Source: Bacteroidia bacterium (GTDB lineage Bacteria > Bacteroidota > Bacteroidia > UKL13-3). Taken from it: DNA of 64,000 nucleotides. Shown piece by piece: positions 54,458 through 62,181 of the stretch. Numbering within the stretch: the stretch's first letter is position 1; every line of letters begins with the position of its first letter. A program made the translations under genes and the position numbers. The stretch is from NCBI GenBank assembly GCA_014376805.1, contig JACMQU010000003.1:1-64000 (forward strand), written 5' to 3'. The notes beneath the pieces were generated by a model, which worked only from the letters and a program-made list of their open reading frames with translations, ran no database searches and was not told the origin of the DNA.

Positions 54458-55585
54458 ATGGCAGATACATTTAATATGTGGGGATGGATAATTATTGTGG
54501 TTATAATTATTGCAACAGGAACTCAGCTGTTTTATTATGCGATGGTGTTTAGCAAACTAGCATTTTATAAATCCTCTACTAACAATGTTTTATATGAGCT
54601 TAAGCCTGTTTCTGTAATTATTGCTGCACGTAATGAATATAAATTTTTAGAAAAGAACCTACGTGGCGTTCTTGAACAGGATTATCCGGATTTTGAAGTA
54701 ATTGTAGTTAACGATTGCAGTTGGGATGATAGCCAGAAACTATTAGAATATTACCAAGAAGTTTATCATAACCTGCGTATATGCCAGTTGATAGAACAGG
54801 AAAAATATCCTACCGGAAAGAAGTTCGCTATTACTATGGGTATTAAAGCTGCGCAAAACAATCAGTTATTATTTACCGATGCCGATTGCGAACCTGCCAG
54901 CAATCAGTGGCTTCGTTTAATGCAAAGCAAGTTTCAAAATAAAGAAATCGTTCTCGGATATTCTCCCGTAAAAAAATATCCGGGACTGCTTAATTTATTT
55001 ATTCGCTATGAAGGGGCATTTACAGCAATGGCTTATTTTTCTGCTGCTATTCAAAAAAATGCTTTTATGGGGGTAGGCCGAAACCTCGCATATATGCGGG
55101 ATCTTTTTTTTAAACACAAAGGTTTTGCCTCGCATCAGCATATTTTAAGTGGTGATGATGACTTGTTCATTAATGAGGCTGCTAATGAACATAATGTTTC
55201 AATCCAGTTGCACCCAGACAGTTTTGTTTATACTGAACCTAAAAAAACTTTTGAAGATTGGCAGCGTCAGAAAACACGCCATGTAAGTACCGGTAAATAT
55301 TACAAACCAAAACACCAGCTCTTTTTGGGTGGTTATTATGCTAGTCTCTTCCTGTTTTATAGTTGCCTGATTGTGGCAATCTTGTTACGTGCAGATTGGC
55401 GCCTGCTGGCAAGCATGTATGCCGTGCGTTTTATATTACAAACCACTATACTTTACTTTATATTTACTAAACTTAAATGTATAAACCTCATCTGGTTTGT
55501 GCCAATTCTTGATCTGTTATATTTATTTTACATTACAGTATTTGGGGTTCAGAGTGTATTTGTTAAAAACAAAAAAATATGGTAA
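54458..55585 (+). CDS. Glycosyltransferase family 2, membrane bound
   Basis: 375 residues. Membrane segment at about 8-30, GT-A domain at about 45-270: VSVIIAARNEYKFLEKNLRGVLEQDY, VVNDCSWDD, FTDADCEPAS (DxD-like), GDDDLFINEAA and a QRQKTRHVSTGKYY acceptor motif; three C-terminal membrane helices. Related to the polysaccharide or glycolipid type of GT2 enzymes. Substrate unknown. It is first in a row with rsmG (15 bases) and another GT2 gene. Confidence 0.9.
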   Translation: MADTFNMWGWIIIVVIIIATGTQLFYYAMVFSKLAFYKSSTNNVLYELKPVSVIIAARNEYKFLEKNLRGVLEQDYPDFEVIVVNDCSWDDSQKLLEYYQEVYHNLRICQLIEQEKYPTGKKFAITMGIKAAQNNQLLFTDADCEPASNQWLRLMQSKFQNKEIVLGYSPVKKYPGLLNLFIRYEGAFTAMAYFSAAIQKNAFMGVGRNLAYMRDLFFKHKGFASHQHILSGDDDLFINEAANEHNVSIQLHPDSFVYTEPKKTFEDWQRQKTRHVSTGKYYKPKHQLFLGGYYASLFLFYSCLIVAILLRADWRLLASMYAVRFILQTTILYFIFTKLKCINLIWFVPILDLLYLFYITVFGVQSVFVKNKKIW

Positions 55586-55600
55586 ATAATTTTTTATAGA

Positions 55601-56236
55601 TTGGATATTATTCTTAAATATTTCCCTGAAATTACACCGGTTCAGCAACAACAATTTGCTGCATTATTTCAGTTGTATGTGGAGTGGAATGAGAAGATAA
55701 ATGTTATATCCCGTAAAGATATTGAAGCGCTTTATGAAAAACATGTACTCCATAGTTTGGCTATAGCAAAATTTATATCATTTAAACCCAAAACCAATGT
55801 GCTTGATATTGGAACCGGTGGCGGCTTCCCGGGCATACCGCTGGCTATTCTTTTTCCTGATTGTACTTTTACAATGATTGATTCTGTTGCAAAAAAAATT
55901 AAAGTTGCCGAAGAAGTATCTGCTTCAATTAATTTGCAAAACACAGATTTTGTTATCGGCAGGGTTGAGCAGTTAAAAGAAACATTTCATTTTATTACGG
56001 CAAGGGCTGTAGCTCCATGCGATCAGTTATATCGCTGGACACAGCAATACGTTGAAAGTAAGGAAGAGTTTAACAGCAAAATAAATGGCTACCTCTTTTT
56101 AAAAGGAGGTGATTTAAAAGAAGAATTTAAGGTACTGAAATCGCTCAACAAAAAACTTTATATGGAAGAGGTTCCCTTAAAAACTTATTTTTATGAACCT
56201 TTCTTTGATACCAAAAAACTGGTATATATTTATTGA
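55601..56236 (+). CDS. rsmG: 16S rRNA m7G527 methyltransferase RsmG
   Basis: 211 residues. SAM motif VLDIGTGGGFPGIPLAI; N-terminal WNEKINVISRKDIEALYEKHVLHSLA; ARAVAPCDQLYRW. It methylates G527 of 16S rRNA. The only plausible start is TTG at 55601; no ATG lies ahead of the conserved region. It sits between two glycosyltransferase genes with gaps of 15 bases on each side, so it is co-transcribed with them. Confidence 0.94.
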   Translation: MDIILKYFPEITPVQQQQFAALFQLYVEWNEKINVISRKDIEALYEKHVLHSLAIAKFISFKPKTNVLDIGTGGGFPGIPLAILFPDCTFTMIDSVAKKIKVAEEVSASINLQNTDFVIGRVEQLKETFHFITARAVAPCDQLYRWTQQYVESKEEFNSKINGYLFLKGGDLKEEFKVLKSLNKKLYMEEVPLKTYFYEPFFDTKKLVYIY

Positions 56237-56251
56237 AATTTCCCTTTTAAT

Positions 56252-57037
56252 ATGCAGGTTAGTCTCATCATAGCTTTTTATAAAAAAACTGATTTCTTAC
56301 ATCTGATACTTGCTGCACTTGATACCCAAAGCAATAAAAATTTTGAAGTAATAATTGCTGATGATGACCATAGTGAAACTTCTGCCTTCTTTATAAAAGA
56401 ACAAGCGGCATATCATACATACCGTTTGTTGCATGTAAACCAAATGCTGGATGATGGGTTCAGAAAAAATGAAGTATTAAACAAAGCCATTGTTGTAGCT
56501 AAAGGCGAAATTATTGTTTTTATTGATGGAGATTGCATTCCTCATATTCATTTTATTAAAGAATATATTGGGCGTATGCAAGATAAAACGGCCTTATTTG
56601 GAAGGCGCGTTATGCTGAGCCAATACCTAACAATGAAACTTATTCAAACTCATAACTTAAAATTGCTATCACTGTTCAATTTATTAATTACAGGTTCAAA
56701 TCAACTTAAAGAAGCCTTGTATCTGCCTTTTATAAATAAAAAAAGAAATGCCGGAATATGGGGTTGTAATTGGGGTATTTATAAAAAACATCTTTTGGAA
56801 GTGAATGGTTTTGATGAAGATTATATTCTTGCCGGAGTAGGAGAGGATGTAGATATAGAAGCACGATTAAAACTCAATGGCATCAGGCTGAAATCCGTTA
56901 AATATAAAGCCATCGTTTATCATTTATACCACAAGTTAAACTATTCAGATAATGATGTTCAGATGAATTTTAAACTACTTGAGCAAAAACAGCAGGAAGG
57001 TCTTAAATATTGCAGAAATGGGATATTGAAAGATTGA
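56252..57037 (+). CDS. Glycosyltransferase family 2
   Basis: 261 residues, no membrane segment. GT-A motifs: VSLIIAFYKKTDFLHLILAALDTQ, VIIADDD, VFIDGDCIPH (DxD) and WGCNWGIYKKHLLEVNGFDEDYILAGVGEDVDIEARL, typical of chondroitin-synthase/galactosyltransferase-type GT2 C-terminal regions. Probably modifies a surface glycan; no acceptor can be named. Last gene of the GT2-rsmG-GT2 row, convergent with the GNAT gene 5 bases further on. Confidence 0.9.
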   Translation: MQVSLIIAFYKKTDFLHLILAALDTQSNKNFEVIIADDDHSETSAFFIKEQAAYHTYRLLHVNQMLDDGFRKNEVLNKAIVVAKGEIIVFIDGDCIPHIHFIKEYIGRMQDKTALFGRRVMLSQYLTMKLIQTHNLKLLSLFNLLITGSNQLKEALYLPFINKKRNAGIWGCNWGIYKKHLLEVNGFDEDYILAGVGEDVDIEARLKLNGIRLKSVKYKAIVYHLYHKLNYSDNDVQMNFKLLEQKQQEGLKYCRNGILKD

Positions 57038-57042
57038 ATTAA

Positions 57043-57519
57043 TTAACTCTCACGTTTAAACAATGGTAATTTTTCCTCTTTGGCAATTTTAAAGGCTAAT
57101 GCATTTCCTTCTTTTGTAAATGGCCATACAAATAGCGATTGGATTGGATGATCTGCCCTGATTTTTTTAATTGCTTCCCGTGTTAAATTGGTAGCAAGGC
57201 CTTGATGTCTAAATTCCTTAAGTACCATTACTGAACATAAATATAATGTCTCATATTTTATATTTAAAGGGGTTTGATCCAATAGGGCAGTTTCAGATAT
57301 TTCGCTATTTATAAATTGTTTCATCAGTTCCATAGTTGTTGGGATCAGTAAAACCCATATAACCGGACCATCGCCATCTATGTGTTCCTGCATACACGAA
57401 GGGTGCAGGAGTAGCAATCTTTCAATTACACTATCATTTACATCTAATTGCATCGGATCCTGATGAGAGTTAAAGATGTTGGATGCTAACCGTATCATAC
57501 GTTTATAATTATTGGACAT
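57043..57519 (-). CDS. GNAT-family N-acetyltransferase
   Basis: 158 residues. The acetyl-CoA-binding motif is VMVLKEFRHQGLATNLTREAI; the N-terminal half carries a GPVIWVLLIPTTMELMKQF strand region. Substrate unknown. It is convergent with the GT2 gene, with almost no space between the two stops, and no separate terminator was seen. Confidence 0.8.
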   Translation of the reverse strand: MSNNYKRMIRLASNIFNSHQDPMQLDVNDSVIERLLLLHPSCMQEHIDGDGPVIWVLLIPTTMELMKQFINSEISETALLDQTPLNIKYETLYLCSVMVLKEFRHQGLATNLTREAIKKIRADHPIQSLFVWPFTKEGNALAFKIAKEEKLPLFKRES

Positions 57520-57678
57520 AGCAGGTTCAGGCTTACATAAAGAAATATAAATACAATATAGCAGAAATATTAAATAAGATGTTAACTATGCAGCTAACCT
57601 GTAGTCCGTAAATTTCATAAATTTAAAAATGAAGCTGCGTTTTAATTTTTTATATCTTATGCAAGCAAAATTACCTCT

Positions 57679-60336
57679 TTGTTAAGTCTGTATAACAACT
57701 ATAAAATTACTGCATTTAAAAGCAGAACGCTTAGATGCTTGTGTTTGTGCGGTTTTCTTTGCTTATATGCTAAAAGTATATTGGCTCAAACAGGAGTTAA
57801 GGGCATTGTTACTAATGAAAAGGGTGATCCTTTACCCTATGTTACCATATATTGTAATACTACAAAAACGGGAACCAATACCAATGTAAATGGCGAGTTT
57901 AAACTTAATCTTCCAGAAGGTAATCATCAACTTACCTTTCAGTCTATCGACTATCAGAGTGGCAGTGAAACTGTAATAATACAGCCCGTTTACAACATAC
58001 TTAACATAACTTTAAAGACGCAAGTATATGCGTTAAGAGAAGTTAAAATTTCTGCCAATGGGCAAAATCCTGCAATTTATATTATGCGCAAAGCTATTGC
58101 AGCGGCACCCTATTATCGCAGGCAGATTTTAAATTATACGGCACATGTTTATATTAAGGGAAGTGGCAAATTAGATAAAATCCCATTCTTGTTAAAGCCT
58201 TCTTTAAAACAAAACAACCTTGAGCAAGGAAAGGTTTACGTGAGTGAAAGCATAACTGATTTAAGTTTTTATCAGCCTAATACATATATAGAAAAAGTTC
58301 GTTCTGTTAAAACATCCATGCCCTTAAGAGATGGTCCTGAACCGATGATGATGGTACGTGGAAGTTTGTATTCAACAGGTTCAAATGAAGTAATTTCTCC
58401 TTTATCACCGCAGGCTTTTTCGGTTTATGAATTTATACTGCAAGGTAGTTTTTATGAAGATGGTAGAGAGATTAACAAAATAAAAGTTAAACCCCGCCGC
58501 AAAGGGAAAGACTTGTATGAAGGGGATATATACATAGTGGAAGGCTTGTGGTGCTTGCATAGTTGTATGCTGATTAATAAAAGTAACAGTATAGCATTTA
58601 CAGTTAAAACCAGTTTTAAAGCGTTAACTGACTATCCCTATGTATGGGTGCCTGTAACCTATGATCTTTCTTTTGCAGGCAGTTATATGGGCATTGAAGG
58701 TACGTTTCGGTACCTTGCTGCCTTAAGTAATTACCGGATCAGGTTAAATCCTAATGTTGAACATCTATGGGGACAAAAACAAAGCAAAGCAATTCCGGTA
58801 AGTACAACTGAGCTGGAACAGCCGGTAGTAAAGAAAGAAAAAACAAAAAATCAAAAGCAAATTGAGGCATTGCTTGCCAAAGATAAACTTACCAAAATAG
58901 AGATGCTAAAGCTGGCTTCTAAGGTGAAACAGGAATCAGAGCGCGAAACACAAAATATGCGGTCAAAAAATGATTCAAGTGAAATGATTATTGATTCACT
59001 TGCTCTGGAAAAGGATTCAGCTTATTGGAATTTGGAAAGGACTGTACCCTTGTTAAAAGAAGAAAATATAAGTTATGCTTTATCCGATACTATCAGCAGA
59101 TACCCGGGAAAAAGTTTAAGAAGACATCATTTTAGCTTAGGAAGTTTATTGTTTTGGGGTGATAGTATGTCCTTAAATAACAAAAAAAATTATTGGAGCT
59201 ATACGGGTATTCTCTATCATTTTAATGTAAATACAGTTGATGGATGGAACATGCAAACATTACTGGCAGTTGGTAATATAAAGCCAAATGCATGGCGCTA
59301 TGAACAGCAGTTTAAAATTCCTTTTGAACGCAAGGCGTTTTTAACAGCTGCAAAATTAAGTTATCATTTTGCACCTTTAAAAATGGGTTATATTGTTCTA
59401 TCAGGTGGAACCCTTACAAGAGATTTTAATGAAAAGGGTATTTCACCTCTTATTAATTCATTACAACTGCTCATTTTTCAAAACAATTACTTAAAACTTT
59501 ATCAGCATGATTATGTAAGCTCAAATATGCAGTTTGAACCGGTAAATGGATTAATTGTTCAGGGTGAAATAACTTATGCCAACAGATATCCATTAGATAA
59601 TACCGGCAGGTATGTTAAAAAAGAAGGAACGAAAGGAATTACAAACAACGAACCGGATAATATATTAGTAAATGCATCGGGCACTAATGGCGGTATAATA
59701 AAAATGCCTCCACATAAAAGTTTAAATTATGAACTGCATTTAATCTGCTATCCGTTTCAAAAATACAGAATTAAACATCACACTAAACAATATTTTAGTA
59801 ACCCGTGGCCTGTTATTAATTTACAAATTAAAGGAGGTGTTCCAGATTATTTAAACAGTAAAAGTAACTTTACCCAAATAGAATTTGGCATAGCGCAAGA
59901 GATAAATTTAAGGCATTGGGTTCAGTTAAAATACCAGGTAAATGCAGGTAAATTTACGAACAGCACTTCCGTATATTTTCCCGATTATCAGCATTTCGCA
60001 GGCAATCAGTCGGTAATTTATACGGGCACTCCATTTAACCGCTTTCAGGCATTGCCATACTATGCTTATAGTACTGTTAATCCTTATCTGCAAGCATTTA
60101 CTCAACTTGATTTTAAAAGACTATTACTAAAACGACTTCCATATTTAAATCTTACCCGCATTCACGAACAATTATTTGTGAATGTATTAAATGTGCAGGG
60201 ATTACCTGTTTACACAGAAACAGGATATAGATTATCTCAGATTGCAGAGCTAATAAACATTAGTGTTTACGCTGCTTTTAGTGATGGAATATATAAGGGA
60301 GCCGGAGTGCGGTTATCCGTTAGATTACCCTTATAG
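57679..60336 (+). CDS. DUF5686 outer-membrane protein with carboxypeptidase-like domain
   Basis: 885 residues. A signal peptide with three Cys ends in SILAQ (near residue 37). Then a CarboxypepD_reg-like domain (about 38-120; GVKGIVTNEKGDPLPYVTIYC), a beta-rich middle (120-400), a charged, K/E-rich linker near 385-440, and a long C-terminal barrel-like DUF5686 region. Related proteins are TonB-plug-less outer-membrane proteins of unknown role. The start is TTG; a stop codon lies 12 codons upstream in frame and no ATG is available. Monocistronic. Confidence 0.85.
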   Translation: MLSLYNNYKITAFKSRTLRCLCLCGFLCLYAKSILAQTGVKGIVTNEKGDPLPYVTIYCNTTKTGTNTNVNGEFKLNLPEGNHQLTFQSIDYQSGSETVIIQPVYNILNITLKTQVYALREVKISANGQNPAIYIMRKAIAAAPYYRRQILNYTAHVYIKGSGKLDKIPFLLKPSLKQNNLEQGKVYVSESITDLSFYQPNTYIEKVRSVKTSMPLRDGPEPMMMVRGSLYSTGSNEVISPLSPQAFSVYEFILQGSFYEDGREINKIKVKPRRKGKDLYEGDIYIVEGLWCLHSCMLINKSNSIAFTVKTSFKALTDYPYVWVPVTYDLSFAGSYMGIEGTFRYLAALSNYRIRLNPNVEHLWGQKQSKAIPVSTTELEQPVVKKEKTKNQKQIEALLAKDKLTKIEMLKLASKVKQESERETQNMRSKNDSSEMIIDSLALEKDSAYWNLERTVPLLKEENISYALSDTISRYPGKSLRRHHFSLGSLLFWGDSMSLNNKKNYWSYTGILYHFNVNTVDGWNMQTLLAVGNIKPNAWRYEQQFKIPFERKAFLTAAKLSYHFAPLKMGYIVLSGGTLTRDFNEKGISPLINSLQLLIFQNNYLKLYQHDYVSSNMQFEPVNGLIVQGEITYANRYPLDNTGRYVKKEGTKGITNNEPDNILVNASGTNGGIIKMPPHKSLNYELHLICYPFQKYRIKHHTKQYFSNPWPVINLQIKGGVPDYLNSKSNFTQIEFGIAQEINLRHWVQLKYQVNAGKFTNSTSVYFPDYQHFAGNQSVIYTGTPFNRFQALPYYAYSTVNPYLQAFTQLDFKRLLLKRLPYLNLTRIHEQLFVNVLNVQGLPVYTETGYRLSQIAELINISVYAAFSDGIYKGAGVRLSVRLPL

Positions 60337-60685
60337 AAATGCCAAAATGGAGACCGAACTACCCATTAAAAGTATTCAACCTCACTAATAAAAGCAAATT
60401 GCTTATTTTTTTTCATTGCCTCCTGTGTTTTTCTTTTGAAAGCACATACGATTTTTTGCATCAGATTTAACCCTCTGAATAGCACTGTTGAAGCCATATA
60501 GTTTTTGCTAACTTATATTTATAACCAGCATAAAAGGTTTTTAAAACAGTAAATTTAAACTTATGAAATATTGTTTCTTAGGAAGGTGAATAGTTTTTGC
60601 TACCTTCACTACATCGTTTGTGTAATTGGGTATAAAAAGCTCTATACCTGTTGCATTCATGTATAGTATTGCAAATTTTTTTTCG
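60337..60685. other. Intergenic stretch with a small repeat
   Basis: About 350 AT-rich bases with no gene. TAGTTTTTGCTA occurs twice about 90 bases apart (near 60499 and 60589), the second copy inside a small inverted repeat (GAAGGT/ACCTTC). No promoter consensus was found. Confidence 0.55.
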
Positions 60686-60717
60686 AAAAAAAAAGCCTCC
60701 ATTTTTAGTGGAGGCTT
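60686..60717 (-). terminator. Intrinsic terminator of the Spy-like gene
   Basis: Perfect 8-base stem AAGCCTCC/GGAGGCTT (60693-60700, 60710-60717) with a 9-base loop; on the minus strand the second arm runs into nine T. It lies 10 bases after the stop at 60727. Confidence 0.85.
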
Positions 60718-60726
60718 CCCGTTTTT

Positions 60727-61149
60727 TTATTTACCATTAGCTTTCTTACGTTCCATTCGCTTCTCTTTTTTCTGCTCTTTAATCTTCTCTTTTTCTGCTT
60801 TATAAATGGATTGCTGTTCGGTATTTAGCAGCTCCATAATTTCTGCATCTGCCTTAATCATTGCGTCTTTCATAATTCTGCCTTTTTCTTCGCGGGCAGC
60901 ATCTGCGGGCAAAGCCATCATTTTTCCTTTGGCTTCGTCTCTATTTCGTTTCTTAATTTCTTCAATTTTAGTGCGTTGTTCGGGGGTAAGGTTAAGTTTT
61001 GCTTCCAGCTCCTCCATTTGTCTTTTCATCTCTTCGCGTCTCTCTCCTTTACCCGACCCGTCTTGTGGAGCCTGAGCCAGTGCCGGCTTAAGCAACAGTG
61101 TAAAAAGTACGATCATAAAGATCTGTAACATGTTTTTTATATTTTTCAT
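60727..61149 (-). CDS. Spy/CpxP-like periplasmic protein
   Basis: 140 residues from the ATG at 61149. Signal peptide MKNIKNMLQIFMIVLFTLLL then KPALAQ. The mature part is highly charged and helical, with KLNLTPEQRTKIEEIKKRNRDE, an LTxxQ-type motif, and a Lys-rich tail. This resembles small Spy/CpxP-family stress chaperones, but the match is general. A longer frame to 61191 adds 14 residues before the signal peptide and is not used. Confidence 0.7.
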   Translation of the reverse strand: MKNIKNMLQIFMIVLFTLLLKPALAQAPQDGSGKGERREEMKRQMEELEAKLNLTPEQRTKIEEIKKRNRDEAKGKMMALPADAAREEKGRIMKDAMIKADAEIMELLNTEQQSIYKAEKEKIKEQKKEKRMERKKANGK

Positions 61150-61290
61150 AGTATTGTTGAATAGTTGTTTTTTAGATGAGGAACTATACAAATGGTTTAA
61201 TCTGAGTTACACTTATTTTTATAATAAAATGGCCTTCTTTATTGTATAATAATTCATACAATGAACCCATATGAATGTGGGTATCATAGG

Positions 61291-61320
61291 TTTTGTGCAA
61301 GTAGCAATCACCTACTTTTG
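61291..61320 (+). promoter_or_regulatory. Consensus promoter of the exopolysaccharide export operon
   Basis: TTG (61293-61295), a 17-base spacer and TACTTTTG (61313-61320), an exact consensus match. It lies inside the longest possible frame of the next gene (ATG 61261), which argues for a start after about 61327. Confidence 0.6.
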
Positions 61321-61350
61321 ACTTTAGTTAATTTTAATAATACAGCACAG

Positions 61351-62181
61351 TTGAAACATGTAAGAGTCTATATTTTATTTGCCATTTACCTGGTATGCAT
61401 GATGTTTTCATCAACGCACCTTTACGCTCAGAAACAGTTAAAAGATTCGCTGGTTTATGATGGGGTAAGTATGGTGCCTTATTCAAGCATACCGGTTGAT
61501 ACGATTTTATTTAATTTATTTGAAGACCTTGGAAAGCAAATGATGCCGCTTGATTCTATACTTGAATATGCTGTAAAATATTCGCCTGTTTTGAGAATGG
61601 AAGATGCAGCGGTTCAAAAAGCACATTATAATTTAAAATATACCCGTTATTTATTTCTAAATGGCTTTTCGGGCTTCTTTAATTATACATATGGCAATCA
61701 AACTAATTTAAATTCCATTAACAGTGATGGCAGTGTATTGAATAATAGTTTGGGGCTTGGATATAGAGTTGGGGCAAATATTACAATACCTTTAACGGAG
61801 GTTTTTGCAAGGCCGGCACGTATTAAATCTTTAAAAGCCGAACATGACATGGCCAAATATAAACGCCTTGATGTGGAAATAACCGTTCGGGAAAAAGTTA
61901 TTGCCAATTACTTTAATTTATTGGCCTCCCAAAAAATGGTAAGTGTTAGACAGCAGGATGCCGAAAGTGCCAGACTTACCGTAGAGATTTCTAATGTGGA
62001 AATGAGAAGAGGAAAAATACATCCGCAGGAGTTATCGAGGCTTAAAAATATTCTTGCTATCGCTGAATCTAATTTAGAATTGTCAAAAAGAGATTTCATG
62101 GTTTATTATTATCAGCTCGAAACTTTAATGGGTACAAAATTACAAAATTTAAAAAGAGGTAAAGCAGTAAAAAAGAAATGA
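61351..62181 (+). CDS. TolC-family outer-membrane protein, half length
   Basis: 276 residues from a TTG at 61351, which gives a good signal peptide (MKHVRVYILFAIYLVC..FSSTHLYAQ). The frame is open back to ATG 61261, but a promoter lies within that extension. The body has the TolC pattern: SILEYAVKYSPVLRMEDAAVQKAHYNLKYTRY, strand GYRVGANITIPLTEVFARP and a long helix pair (KYKRLDVEITVREKVIANYFNLLASQ). Usual TolC proteins have two such repeats and over 400 residues; here there is one. It shares ATGA with the Wzz/BY-kinase gene, so it is probably its export partner. Confidence 0.78.
   Translation: MKHVRVYILFAIYLVCMMFSSTHLYAQKQLKDSLVYDGVSMVPYSSIPVDTILFNLFEDLGKQMMPLDSILEYAVKYSPVLRMEDAAVQKAHYNLKYTRYLFLNGFSGFFNYTYGNQTNLNSINSDGSVLNNSLGLGYRVGANITIPLTEVFARPARIKSLKAEHDMAKYKRLDVEITVREKVIANYFNLLASQKMVSVRQQDAESARLTVEISNVEMRRGKIHPQELSRLKNILAIAESNLELSKRDFMVYYYQLETLMGTKLQNLKRGKAVKKK

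Noticed and set aside
61261-61350. Extension of the TolC-like protein to ATG 61261
   Set aside because: A consensus promoter lies inside the extension, and the TTG at 61351 gives a normal signal peptide.
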